A stretch of 64,000 bases of DNA from Viola odorata (GCA_963691705.1 OY829539.1:2792501-2856500), one strand, 5' to 3'. Shown: positions 40,091-52,769, counted from the stretch's first letter. The notes: generated from the sequence alone by a model not told the origin. Numbers and translations are program-made.

Positions 40091-43000
40091 GCGTGATCCA
40101 CCGCATGAAATTGATTGGGGAGTGGTAACGTACTCCATTCGGTTGCTTGGTGGATTTATTGGCGGAGATTCATGACAGTGTGAGATCCCACCGAAGCATA
40201 TCTGTATCCTGCAAATTGGGAGGAAACAAACACGGAGCAGCAATGGATGGAAAAAGAGAAAGTAATTGATAAATGGAAACAATGAAATTAAATCATGTAT
40301 GTTGTATATGAAAGTATTCCCACACTTCCCTAAGGTTTGCCCCCAGTATTTTATAAAAACAACTTCCCTATCAAGAGAAGGTTCAACAAGTTTATGCATT
40401 TCTGGAGAACATGTCATCCAGTTTCTATCATATAAGCATGGTTGATACAAGCCTAGAAAAGCATCTGTATCTTGCCCAGGAGATAACGACCTCAAGGACA
40501 AGACTTTTCCACAACATGTAGACGTAGGCAATCCTCACCGGACATTGGTGTTTGCGCTCATGCTCATAAACAAGGCTACGTGTTTACACTCATAAAAATG
40601 CAACAAACATAGCACAAAATCAGATTTGCAATGTCAATCCGAGTGAATAAACTTCAAATGAAGATGCACATGCATGGGCCTTCAAATAATCGAAAGGACT
40701 TTGCAGGAGAACAGAAATATGTAGTGGATAGAAAGAAAGAAGAAGAAAAAAAGAATATGTTTAGAAAGGAAGTGTTTTTTAGTAGAAGAAGAAATTATTA
40801 AATGTGCAATGCTTAACTAACGTTGCCAACCGGAGGTAAAGTGCACATGCTCCTTAGTCTTTGCTGGGGAAGGCTCCTTCTTCGAGATCATTTGTTGACG
40901 AACCACACCAGTCCTTAGGTCTTTGCGGGAGATGCCCCTTCTTGATCGTTCTTTGTTGATGAAGCACTCAAAATTTTTTTTGAATTTTCGCGGGGAATGA
41001 TCTCATTTTTGTTTTGAGATCATTTGTCGGTGACGAAGCGCACCAGTTTTTTGAATCTTCATTGGAAATGATCTCTCTTTTTTTTGAGATTATTTTGTTG
41101 ACTTTTGACCATTTTGCATTTGCTTCTGCTTTTTATTGATTGATTTTTTTAAAATTTTTTTTTTTTTTTTTTAGCCAGCAAAGCAAGTGCAGTTTTTTGT
41201 TTGGTCTCCTTCCATCTTTGACAGAGGCCTTCAAGTCTTGATTTTTGATTTTTTTTGTTTGGCCTCCTTCCGGCTTTGACCATCAGCAATCCTTGGAGAT
41301 TTTGCAATCCTTCTTGCGCAAAGCAAGTTCAATGTGCACCTTACCTTCGGTTAACAACCTCAGTTGGGCACTGCTCATTATTTAGGGAATTCAAGTGGAA
41401 GCAAGAGATTTTACAAGCGGCTTAGAAAAGAAATGAATTGAATAGAGAGCACGAGCAAGTGTTTGAAGACAAAAAGAATGAGAAGACCAAAGAAAGGTGG
41501 AAACAAAGAGCAAAGTCCCCTGTCATCTTATAGCTATCCCATGTCTAATGGTTCATGTACCCTGGATATTATGCAAACCTAACTAGCAGTTAGTCAGGCA
41601 TTTGCACTCATGAAAGAAATAAAGCGTGAAGGCCCAAAATGCTCACAGGGATGTGTTTGCGATTGCTTACATCTAAAGCATGTTGCAGATATAAGAGCTA
41701 GCATGCGAGATCATGCATGTCATACAATTTCGAATGGATGCACAAGTCATTCATGATGCAATAACATATTGAACATTCTCAATCTACGAAAGGTTTGAAA
41801 AATTTGAGGGTAGTGTGAATTTCATTCAAAGAATTTAATGCACAGTTTATAACAAATCTTAACAGTTTTAGCAATTTTACAGACAAAAACGTGAGGGTAT
41901 GACCATTCACAAAAATTTATGAATAATTAAAAAAGAATCGCCCCCAATACGGGAATGAATGATTGTACAAAAATTAAAGAGGCAGAGAGGAAAGTGGACT
42001 TCTCTGGATGTGTGCAGCAAGCGGCAACTAACGATCTGACAGGTTCACCAGCGGGGAATCAACCGTATGATTCTGATCCAGCATCATCCGTACTCAAATT
42101 GGATGATAGTGTTGCTGCAAATATTTCTAACAGTTCCGTCATAGTCAATCACCACATCTCGAAGGATGGTCATTAAGTTCTTGAATAGTGTTCTATGATC
42201 GGACGATAACTTCTTGCTAGAAACGCATGATCTTTCTGTGGATTCCGTCTTGGGAACAGCTAAATCGTTTCTGAACTTGGTCCGGTCGCCAAGGAAAGAT
42301 GAGCTCATGATGAACCTTGAGACTGATTGCTTGCAAATACAAGGTGTTCTGCAAAGAAACCAGCTCAATGTAGCGACCGTTTTAAAATCTTTCCAGATTC
42401 GCTCCTTGACTGCTCTTGGATGAGGAGACATCTCCTATGCTGGAGATAACCAATTTTCCAATGATCTGGTTTGTTTAAGAAGTATGACTTGAACATCATC
42501 TTGAATGATGGAAAAGAATCCTTGGTTTGCTAGAGGTTCGAGGTGCCCTTGGGGAGTCTAGCTTGTTGATTCTTTGCTGAGAAGTTCCAATGCTTCAGCT
42601 TTCACGTATAATTGTTGTGCACGTGGGGAGATCTTGTTTGTGATGATCAAATTCAAAACATGAAAAACTTGATCATGGTTGAATCTTGAATTTACGGTCA
42701 GAAACTGTGTAGGGCGTAAATGTTGTCATATCTTAGAACAAAACCGCATTACATATGTTGATCGGGATCCCGACTACAACGAAGATCTGAATGCAAAGAG
42801 TTCATCATCGTAAATGATCAACAAACATTCTATTCCCTGTCTTTGATCGACATCCATTTGGTGTTCATTGCTTGCCCCCCAAGTTTATTTCTCAAAACTC
42901 CTCCTGACAAGGGATTATTTTCTTCTCCGAACTTTTTACTAAACAGGCCAACTCGGGTGGAATCTCGACCTCATCCTCAGTCATCGTGACCATCAAAGAC

Positions 43001-43227
43001 AACCTGAATTTTTATTTATCCTGAAAGTAAAACATGAACAGTAAAAGATATTTTGGAATAAAAACTGCATATATTTATTTATTTATTTATTACAAAAAGG
43101 AACGTGAGTCCCTACAAAACGTTTTTACTAAAAACATGCATAAAAATTATAGAGAGACATCAGGAAGTATGGGGGTGCTCCCATTGCGCATAGACTCTCT
43201 AGGTTTCTTCACGGAAATGAACGAGCT
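40091..43227. other. Noncoding 3' region of B-element
   Basis: No pol homology. Includes GGGGAGTGGTAACGTACTCCATTCGG (in two parts here: GGGGAGTGGTAACG at about 40116, TACTCCATTCGG), a near copy of the PPT-side end of C-element (minus strand of 44670-44700), and diverged units around TTTGTTGACGAA / GATCATTTG at 40840-41100. The 115-codon minus ORF at 42084-42431 has no recognised domain. Confidence 0.5.
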
Positions 43228-44390
43228 CTATGTCAATCCTCCATTGCCTAGGACATGGTTCGGAAGAGGGTTGGTGGTCGTGTTAGGTCCTTTGGTTAAC
43301 CCTTCAAAAGATATCCATCCATTCTTGATCAAGTGGTGAACCTTTCCTCTTAGGGCAAAGCAGTTTTCTATTGTGTGACCCTGAGCTCCAGCATGATACT
43401 CACATCTAGCGTTATGATCGTACCATTTCGGGTAAGGAGGTTGTATAGGAGCCATTGGGGTAGGTGCAATTTGCCCAGCTGCCAAGAGACATTTGTATAT
43501 CTCTCCCAAAGGAACGGGGAGAGGTAGCAGTGGCTCTCGGTTGCAATGGTTACCTGGGTTATTTTGGTTGTTTCTATGTTGTGTGGGTTGTGGCATCTGC
43601 GGTGGATAAGGTGCAGGATATTGGGGTGCCACGTTGGCAACAGGCATTGATGGCGGAGGAAAAAATGTAGGTTGATACAGTGGCGGTGGAACATAAGGCG
43701 ACCTATAGCTCGACTGGTGAGACATAAAGTCAACCTTTTTCTTCACGGGAAGCGTCATTTTCGGTGCTATTTCTGGCGCAACGACAATCCTTCTAGACTT
43801 GATCGCTTGTTCGACTCTCTCTGCCACCTGGACTATGTCAAAAAAGTTGTTTGACGAGTTGGAGATGAGGTAGGTGTACTACGGAACCTTGAAGGTGTTT
43901 ACAAAAATAGATATAAGTTCCTTATCGCTAAGAGGAGGAGAAATCCTGGCAGCGAGTTCCCTCCACCTTTGAGCCTACACCTTTACCGACTCGTCGACCT
44001 TCTTCTCGAGGTTCTGCAAGTTAGAACGGTCTGGAGCTACCTCCATGTTAAACTTGTATTTCTTGAAGAAGGCATCTGACAAGTCTCTCCAAGTCTTGAT
44101 CCTTGTCTTGTCAAGACTCATATACTAGGTCAGAGCGTGCTTGGTCAAGCTTTCTCTAAACATATGAATCAATAAGGGCTCATTTTGTATCACTTCTGCC
44201 ATTTTGTTCCAATAAACCTTGAGGTGGGTTTTGGGACACTCAGTCCCAGTATACTTCTCAAATTCAGGAATTTTGAACTTCGGGGGCATGGTTATCCCCG
44301 GTACCATACACATATCCATAGGTCATGTAGGATCAAAGGGATCAGTCCCTTCGATTGCCCTCAGTCTCTTTTCTAGCAGACTTAACCTGT
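43228..44390 (-). pseudogene. B-element gag, C-terminal two thirds
   Basis: Begins at the TSD with LSLLEKRLRAIEG, the segment that follows the gag N-terminus in Ogre-type elements. Then MPPKFKIPEFEKYTGTECPK, HMFRESLTKHAL, TAG at 44125-44127 where Trp is usual, YMSLDKTRIKTWRDL, AFFKKYKFNMEVAPDRSNLQ, QRWRELAARI. After more stops the 199-codon ORF 43228-43827 has VDFMSHQSSYRSPYVPP, WYDHNARCEYHAGAQGHT, IENCFALRGKVHHLI and TTNPLPNH: the zinc-binding C-terminus of Ogre/Tat gag. A TGA at 44323-44325 (from CGA) precedes PMDMCMVPG. Confidence 0.88.
44386..44390. other. TSD of C-element, left copy (CCTGT)
   Basis: CCTGT here and at 58232-58236. Excising C-element plus one copy restores the gag frame through SLDR-LSLLEKR. 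Confidence 0.92.
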
Positions 44391-44669
44391 TGAACACGGT
44401 GGCGTGAAAGAGAAAATTAGCAAGTAATTATCAAACAAAGAAATAGTGCGTTCGAGCCTCGGTCCGAGAAAACTTACTCGAGACCGATAGAAGTTCGCGA
44501 AAAGACAGTTAAAAATACGAAAAATTCAAAAGACGTGAAATGACGTGAAATATTAAAACAAATAGTCCATGATCAAAAATCGATTGAAAATTAACGTAAA
44601 CGGGCTATTAATGCGACATGCAATAAAACGAAAAAGGTTGTGACGTAAGTCAAAATTCGGGTAGCAACA
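44391..44669 (-). repeat. C-element 3' LTR, first 279 bp only
   Basis: Minus strand starts TGTTGCTACCCGAATTTTG and closely follows the start of C2' (55491 downward) to CACCGTGTTCA; in C2' the LTR continues beyond the matching CACCGCGTTCA. Confidence 0.85.
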
Positions 44670-44843
44670 CCGAATGGAGCACATTACCACTCCTCAACCA
44701 TGGGTCCTCGATGGAAAATCATTGTAATGCCCTCGCCATGGATTTCATCAAACGAATCCAATCAAGTTGTGAAGAGTAGAATGGTCGTCCAAGGTCACCA
44801 TTCGCAAATTCAAGTTGAGCCGTCACAAAAGGGCCTGTGACAC
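44670..44843 (-). other. C-element internal 3' end
   Basis: Minus strand ends GAGGAGTGGTAATGTGCTC-CATTCGG before the LTR; no ORF. The same phrase occurs on the plus strand at about 40113-40138. Confidence 0.55.
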
Positions 44844-47083
44844 TTGCTACCCGAATTTTGACTTACGTCACAACCTTTTTCGTTTTATTGCATGTCGCAT
44901 TAATAACCCGTTTATGTCAAATTTCAATCGATTTTTGATCAGGGACTGTTTGTTTAAATGTTTCACGTCATTTCATGTCTTTTAAATTTTTCGTATTTTT
45001 TATCATATTTTTTACTACACCATTTTTTCAGGTTTATTTTCATTTTCGAGCGACTTCGCTCGTACCAAAAATATCCCGTTCGTGCCCAAAAATAGGATAA
45101 ATACCACATAAATGCATGTAAATCCTCCACCTCCTCTCCAACTCACTTAGATCACTCTTGGCCACACAATAAAACTTGCTCATCACCCGGCCACAAGCTT
45201 CCCTCCCTAGCTCACTATTCCGGCCTAGAGCTCATCATCATTCTCTTGATATTTCTCCCGTCGGTTTGCAACCACATGTGCAAACCGACTCCACCTTGAT
45301 CTTTCCTCTATAAATAGCTTGCTTCAAGCAACGAAATAAGGGCACCAAAATCTCCTCTTAATCACCATTTCTTGCTCATCCTTCTTAGTCCAAAACTCTC
45401 CTAGAGAGGTAAGCTTTCTCACTCTAGCTTTTCTTTAATTTTCGTTTTCTTCCTTAATGCATGAATAAGTTGCTCAAACTTGGTTCAAATGCTTAGTTTT
45501 TATGCCAATTTCATTTCCCTTGCCTCAATTTAATGACATGTTGCCTTGAGTAATTAATAGCCATAATGCATATTAATTAGCTTGTTTTTCCTTTGATTAA
45601 AACGCCACTGCCATGATAATTTTCCTTGCTATTTTTATGGGGTTAAATTGCTGCTATGTTGCTTGTATTTTTGGGTTGGTTTTCGGGTTGATTTGGCATG
45701 TCTGAATCTCACCTTGGTCGCCGGCTATGGTGCCGACGATGTGAGGAAGAAGATGAAGGTAAGGAGGGGTGCTGGCGGGAAAATAGAAAGAAGAAAGGTG
45801 GTGGACTTCAGCCCACCTTTGTTTTAAATTAAAATTTGGGCTTGGCTTGTGCCAAGCTCATTTTTTAATGTCCAAAATTCTAATGTGGGGCCCGACCCAT
45901 TTATTTTTCGTCAAGATTATGTAAAACATTCGTATGTTTTTATTTTTGTGTTTAAATAATATTAAAATGTTCGTATGATTAAATGATATATTTAAATCGT
46001 ATGAAATGTTTCTATGTTTTCTTTATGCATTATTTAAATCTTATGAAATAATTATAGGCTTGCACGATTTAATTAATTGTTTATGCCATGCTTTATTTAA
46101 TTAAATGCTTACATGATTTAAATAATTTATTTATGCCATGTTTTATTTAATTAAATGCTTGCATGATTTAAATAATTTATTTATGTCATGTTCTATTTAA
46201 TTAAATACTTGCATGTTTTAAATGATTTGTTTATTTACTATGCCATGTTTTATTTAATTAATTGCTTACTTGTCGTAAATTAATTAAATGTTTTGCATGC
46301 GCTCTTTATTATTTATTTATTTTCAAACCATCGCTAACACTTTCAATTTGCAAGGTTGATCAAGTTCACGCAACGCTAGTACGCTTTCTAGCCTCTTTTA
46401 TTTATTCAATGCTTTCTGCAAACATTAATTGTATGCACGCCATTTAAAAATGTTAAAGAACTCATATCATATTCGTATGCATGATAAAATCAACGCACAT
46501 GCTTACTTGTTTACATCACTCGCTTTTATGCCATGAAATTAATTGCTTGCATTGATACATGAGCATGGTGGCTTCGATCCCACACGGTTATTTGCATTTC
46601 ATTAAATTTGTATTGTGCTAGTATTTATCCATGATAGGATCACGTAGTAATAAATTAATCATGCATGGCCCGATGATAAAAAGGGGGGAACGTCCGCTCT
46701 AGCATAACAAACAAACGGTAACCCCGTCCTTCATGTCCCGATCGGAAATAACATGCCCCGACCAATATGCTAAGATGTAACGTCACCTTTGAGGGCCAAT
46801 TTACATGCTTAAACATTTTCAAACACCTTTTACCGGTAACCTTTTTAAGGATGTGACTTGGGTGCCTAACACCTTCCCAAGTCCATAATACGACCTCGAA
46901 CCTTCGTTCTTTGGTTTAGACCAATTGTGCCTTAGTTTTATTTATTTTATGCCATGATGCTTAGGTTCCCTAAACCTTAGAAAAATAGGGTGGCAACTTC
47001 ATTGCATTATGCGAAGCATCCATTTATGCTTAGCATCCGTCCCGAACCTTAAACTCATTTTCAACGAAAAAGGGGGTGCGACA
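44844..47083 (+). repeat. LTR C1 (plus strand, left palindrome arm)
   Basis: TTGCTACCCG to GGGGGTGCGACA, lacking the first TG. TATA box 45309-45316. In the promoter region (45060-45420) it is almost identical to C1' in reverse complement. About 400 bp near its start present in C1' are deleted. Confidence 0.88.
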
Positions 47084-47084
47084 G

Positions 47085-47107
47085 TTTGGCGACTTCACTG
47101 GGATACC
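47085..47107 (+). promoter_or_regulatory. Primer-binding site after LTR C1
   Basis: TTTGGCGACTTCACTGGGA, Arg-tRNA type as in Ogre elements. It is followed by only about 50 bp of leader before the next LTR. Confidence 0.75.
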
Positions 47108-47156
47108 GCAATTGTCGGAAGTCGACAAAAATTCCCCCCATGCCAAATTAATCAAC

Positions 47157-49475
47157 TGTTGCTACCCGAATGTTGACTTTTAACATTCTAAGGTATCCCA
47201 GTGAAGTCGTATTATGGGTCCGAACTTTTAACATTTCTGAAAGAGAAAATAAATGCGTTAAATCAAGTTTTGCATTTCTTCACTGTATACTAGTTTTCTT
47301 GTCTTATTTTTCTACACGTCGTGGTTTCCTCGGTTCAGGTTTATTTTCATTTTCGAGCGATTTCGCTCAAACCAAAAATATCTTGTTCGTGCCCAAAAAT
47401 AGGATAAATACCACATAAATGCATGTAAATCCTCCACCTCCACTCTAGCTCACTTAGATCACTCTTGGCCACACAATCAAACTTGCTCATCACCCGGCCA
47501 CAAGCTTCCCTCCCCTAGCTCACTATTCCGGCCTAAAGCTCATCATCATTCTCTTGATATTTCTCCCGTCGGTTTGCAACCACATGTGCAAACCGACTCC
47601 ACCTTAATCTTTCCTCTATAAATAGCTTGCTTCAAGCAACAAAATAAGGGCACCAAATCCTCCTCTTAATCTCTATTTCTTGCACTACCTTCTTGGCAAA
47701 TTGCTCTCCTGGAGAGGTAAGTTTCTCTCCCTAGCTTCTCTCTTTAATTTTCATTTTTCCTCTTAATGCATGAATAAATTGATGAAACTTGCCTCACATG
47801 CTTAGTTTTCATGTTAGCTATGCTTCTCTTACTTCAATTTAATTGCTTGCTTGCTCTAGCTAATTAATAGCTATATATGCACATTAATTAGCTTATTTTT
47901 GCTTGTTAAAATTGGCCATTGTTTTGTTTAAAATTTCTTGCTGTTTTCGTGAGATTGATCCGCTGGCATGCTGTTGTGTGGATTGAGTCAGTTTTGGGAG
48001 TATAAAATCATGTTTTAATTTTTCATGCTTAAATTGCTACTGTTGGGTTAATGGAAGAAGAACCAAAGGAAGAAGAAGAAGGTTGGCGAGAAAGAGGAGA
48101 GGAAGCGAAGCCCAATTTTGTTTTAAATTAAAATTTGGGCTTGGCACATTTTTTAATGCCCAAAATTCAAATTGTGGGGTCCGGCCCATTTATTTTCGTC
48201 AATATGTATGAAATATTCGTATGCTTTATGCCATGTCAATTTTCGTATGAAATATTCGTATGCTTGTATGTTTAATTAAATTGCTTGCATGTTATAAATG
48301 AGTTGTTAATTTATTTATGCCATGTTTATTTAATTAAATGCATGTTGTAATTAATTTGTTTATGCCATGTTTATTTAATTAAATGCATGTTGTAATTAAT
48401 TTTTTTATGCCATGTTTATTTAATTAAATACATGTTGTAATTAATTTGTTTATACCATCTTTTATTTAATTAAATGTTTGCATGCTTTAATTAATTTGCT
48501 TATGCCATGTTTATTTAATTAATTGCCTATTTGTCATAAATTAAATAAATGTTTTGTATGCGCTTTTCTTATTTATTATTTTCGAAACCATCACTAATAC
48601 TTTCAATTTGCAAGGTAGATCAAGATCACGCAACGCTAGTACGCTTTCTAGCCTCTTTTATTTATTCAATGCTTTTCGCGAACATTAATTGTATGCATGC
48701 CATTTAGAAACGTTGAATACTCATATCATAATCGTAAGCATGACATTTAGAATTGTTAGAAAATAAAATCAACGCACATGTGTACGTGTTTAAATCACTC
48801 GCTTTTATACCATGAAGTTAATTGCTTGCATTGATATATGAGCATGGTGGCTTCGATCCCACACGGTTATTTGCATTTCATTAAATTTGTATTGTGCTAG
48901 TATTTATCCATGATAGGATCACGTAGTAATTAATTAATCATGCATGGCCCGATGATGACAAAGAGGGCTCTCGCTTTAAGTAAAAGACCCAACGATTAAT
49001 CAGTCCCGATCGGAAATAACAAAAATACTAAAGCGATGAATACCTCTGAGGGCCCATGGACAACTGGAAGGTGGCCCAATCTTCGTAACAGGATTTCGTT
49101 GACACTTTACTATCGTTTACCTCGTAAATGATTGAAAAGTCAAGCATTTCTGTGCGCGGGATTGGACAACACTTTCCGGTTACTTACTCGTTTTCATGTT
49201 AAAAATTGTTTTCCAAACACCTTTTTACCGGTAACCTTTTTAAGGATGTGACTTGGGTGCCTAACACCTTCCCAAGTCTATAATACGACCTCGAACCTTC
49301 GTTCTTTGGTTTAGACCACATGTGCCTTAGTTTTTTTATTTTATGCCATGACATTGGGTTCCCTAAGCCTTAGAAAATAGGGTGGAGACTTCATTGCATT
49401 ATGGGAAGCATCCATTTATGCTTGGTATCCGTCCCAAACCTTAAACTCGTTTTCAACGGAAAATGGGGTGCGATA
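47157..49475 (+). repeat. LTR C2 (plus strand, recombinant)
   Basis: TGTTGCTACCCG to GGGGTGCGATA. Its U3/promoter (47390-47640) matches C1/C1', with TATA at 47617-47624, but from about 47645 onward (GGGCACCAAATCCTCC) it matches C2' instead. Near its start is an 18-nt inverted copy of PBS sequence (47192-47209). Confidence 0.88.
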
Positions 49476-49478
49476 GTT

Positions 49479-49498
49479 TGGCGACTTCATTGGGGACC
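49479..49498 (+). promoter_or_regulatory. Primer-binding site after LTR C2
   Basis: TGGCGACTTCATTGGGGACC, one transition from the usual form. Confidence 0.72.
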
Positions 49499-49699
49499 GT
49501 CACAAGGCTAGAGCAAAGGTAAGTTGCCTTGAACCAAAGGTATATTCCAAACCCTCATTTACTTTTTTTCAAGACATTGAAGTGTGAGTATTAACATTTC
49601 TTGCATAATTCTACATTTCTGCATAATTAAATACTCCTCCTTGAGCGACTACTTTCCTGTCTATCTAAATACTCCTCCTTGAGCGACTACTTTTCCGCA
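49499..49699 (+). other. Short plus-strand leader at the palindrome centre
   Basis: No ORF. A phrase TAAATACTCCTCCTTGAGCG occurs twice (about 49628 and 49665). Confidence 0.5.
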
Positions 49700-49851
49700 T
49701 ATTATATCTAAATGCTTGCTAAGAAGTTAAGTGCTATCCCATCTCGTTCCTTTTCGGCCTGCAGTGCTCGTTCTGTAGCAGCCCGAACTCGTTCTTCCAA
49801 TTCTGCTACTCTAGCCGCCAATGTCTCTTCTATCTTAGTTTGTTCGGCCAT
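49700..49851 (-). pseudogene. C-element gag start, truncated
   Basis: ATG at 49851 gives MAEQTKIEETLAARVAELEE then RVRAATERALQAEKERDG, a coiled coil matching the N-terminus of the B-element gag (58821 onward: AEHDKTEEAWKAKVAELEEQ). It is lost after about 45 codons, where the inverted plus-strand leader begins. Not functional. Confidence 0.78.
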
Positions 49852-50299
49852 TTTCAGTGCTTGAAGTCTAGTTACGAGGAGCCTTAATGGAGTAGTTTTC
49901 TTTCAAGGAGCTATCGTTATCCTGAAAAGAAAACAAGTGAAGAGAAATAAGTATAAGCGATAATGTGCGTATTATGTGCAACCTCGAGGCCTCCACGCTG
50001 CTTATTCAATCTTTCGGCCTTCCTTTCACTTGATACTTTTGGGGGGAGCGAAGAACGGGTGCATCTTGGGCTGGCTTTCTTGGTGAAGACGTAAAGGGAG
50101 CCATCATGACGACGCAACATAACCTCGGGTGGAACTTTTCAGAACAAATGTGCGCAAGAGGCTAGGTTTCATTTGGACTTTTTTCTTTAGCGATGGGTTA
50201 ATGGGCTATTTATTTTTTTATTTTTTTTGAAAGGGAAAGGTGATCATGCCGGGAGGCTCTATGTATTTTGGCTGAATGGAAATGTGGAGTTGAACGCAT

Positions 50300-51930
50300 T
50301 TATACGGGTCAAGGCAAAGGGATCATGTGGTTGTGACCGAAGAACTGTCCTCTTTGCGTCAAATTTATTTGTGAGTGATGTGCTGCTTGGAAAGTTCTGA
50401 TATTTGGTGTAGGCATACTTCGGTGTGTTATGAACATCTTTCGTGTTTTGGCTAAAACGGAAATTCTAAGACAACTATGTTGATATTGGCCAAAATAAAA
50501 GATTGCGCAGCTGAGTTCAAGTAGAGCAACTATCCTTACGCCTAAATTATTTGCGAGAGATGTGTCACCCAGAACTTCCTGAAATTTGGTGTGGGTACGT
50601 TTCATTGTGTTATGAACATCTTTCGTGTTTTGGCTAAACGGAAATTCTGAGCCAATTGTGTTGATATTGACCAAAATAAAGGATTGTGCAGCTAAGTTTG
50701 AGAAGAGCAGTGATCTTTGATGTGATCACACTCATTTCTTGGCGCTAAGTATGAACAGTGAACGCCCAACTCTCTATTTTCGCGGTATGATCACATTTCT
50801 AGGAGTGATGCGCTGCTCCAAAAAATCTGAAATTTGGTATGGGTGACCTTTAATGTGTTACGAACATCTTTCATCTTTTAATAGAGATTAATCGAGAGGA
50901 AATTCTGAGTAAATCATTTTCATTTTGGTCATGACAAAAGATCGCACAGCTGAAGCCGAGAGGGAGCAGCTGTTCTTGCGTTACAAATTTTTTTATGGGA
51001 GATTGGATGCCCAGAACTTCCTGAAATTTGGCATGGGGGGATTTTAATGTGTGATGAACATCTTTTGTGTTTTATTTGAGAGGAAATTCTGAGTAAATCA
51101 TTTTCATTTTGGTCATGACAAAAGATTGCGCAGCTGAGGCTGAGAGGGAGCAGATGTTCTTGCGTTAGAAAATTTTTTTTATGGGAGATTGGCTGCCCAG
51201 AACTTCATGAAATTTGGTAGGGGGTAATTTTAATGTGTGATGAACATCTTTTGTGTTTTAATCTAGAGTAAATTCTGAGTAAATAATTTTCATTTTGGTC
51301 ATGACAAAATATCGCGCAGCTGAAGCCGAGAGGGAGCAGTTGTTCTTGCGTTAGAAATTTTTTTATGGGAGATTGGGGGCCCAGAACTTCCTGAAATTTG
51401 TCATGGGGGAATTTTAATGTGTGATGAACATCTTTTATGTTTTATTTGAGAGGAAATTCTGAGTAAATAATTTTCATTTTGATCATGACAAAAGATTGTG
51501 CAGCTGAGGCTGAGAGGGAGTAGCTATTCTTGCGTTAGAAAATTTTTTTATGGGACATTGGCTGCCCAGAACTTCCTGAAATTTGGTATGGGAGAATTTT
51601 AATGTGTGATGAACATCTTTTGTGTTTTAATTGAGAGGAAATTCTGAGTAAATCATTTTCATTTTGGTCATGACAAAAGATCGCGCAGCTGAAGCCGAGA
51701 GGGAGCAGCTGTTCTTGCGTTAGAAATTCTTTTATGGGAGATTGAGCGACCAGAACTTCCTGAAATTTGGCATGGGGGAATTTTAATGTGTGATGAACAT
51801 CTTTTGTGTTTTATTTGAGAGGAAATTCTGAGTAAATAAGTTTCATTTTGATCATGACAAAAGATTGTGCAGCTGAGGCTGAGAGGGAGTAGTTGTTCTT
51901 GCGTTAGAAATTTTTTTTTTTTTTTTTGGG
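50300..51930 (-). repeat. About 185-bp tandem repeats in the C-element leader
   Basis: GCAGCTGARGCYGAGAGGGAG recurs near 50947, 51131, 51318, 51499, 51685 and 51869; the intervening GTGTGATGAACATCTTTTGTG phrase repeats in step. Two more diverged units lie at 50320-50700. Confidence 0.9.
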
Positions 51931-52769
51931 AGCTTGGCTGCCCATCTGACTTTTGATTGGAAAATTGATCCTCCTCCTCCCGAGTCAATTCATTCCTTAA
52001 CCTCCTAATTTTGACCACGTCAAAGTTTGAAATCTTCAACTTAATTCTGGCGGTGACATCAGGAACAAAACCGGCTACTAACAGATCTCCTTTGGTGGCC
52101 TGATTTTCGAAACTCCTTGCCCCAAAAGTATCAAGCAAAAGTAATGCTGGTACTGGCATCTTGATAAGCAGGGTGGGTTCCTGGGAAAACATAAACAGAG
52201 TTCTGGTATTAGCAATTTTTACAAAATGTGTTACTAGCTAGTTTTTTTTTCTTTTTACATGCATTACTAGGAACAGTGCGGAAAGGAGAAAAATGTAGAA
52301 AAATGTGGTAAACCAAGTCACGGTAAAATAAGTGTGATGCACGTGATGAGGGCTTTTGACGTCGACTAAAGTTCTAACGGCTTGAAAGTTCCCGACGATA
52401 CCATAGAATGGTCCAAAAAGTGTCGTAGGGTGCCTACCAATTCCTTCCCACGAACCCAGGTCACTTTCCAACCATTTACATAGGCAAATGATTGAATCAT
52501 GTCGACTGAATCCGCTTACCAGAATTGGGCCACCTTCCGGCTAGCTTTAAGGGTTCGAGCGGGTTGGTTTTTGTAAACACTACCTAGGACATGAGCCCTG
52601 GGGCGCCACTACTAACCGTCCTAAACTTATTAGGTATGGAGGGCCTATGCATGCAATGCGTGTGACAGTTGATCAAAGCAATAATAGATAGCCACGAAAA
52701 CAGTTTATCAAAGCAAGTAAAAAAAAAAACAAACACCTAAAAAAAAAACCGGCTTCGACCCTACTAGTC
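51931..52769 (-). other. C-element leader, PBS-proximal part
   Basis: A minus ORF (52192-51668) starts MFSQEPTLLIKMPVPALLLL and reads KIRRLRNELTREEEDQ before entering the 185-bp array; no family recognised. It may be a remnant of an upstream ORF found in some Ogre elements. Confidence 0.35.

Noticed and set aside
38584..40531. Long ORFs on both strands, up to 360 codons
   Set aside because: They follow from the 51-bp and 36-bp periods (multiples of 3) with no stop in the unit.
46262..46447. A 61-codon ORF conserved at 56202-56387 on the other strand
   Set aside because: It is conserved only because LTR C1 and C1' are near-identical inverted copies; no coding features.
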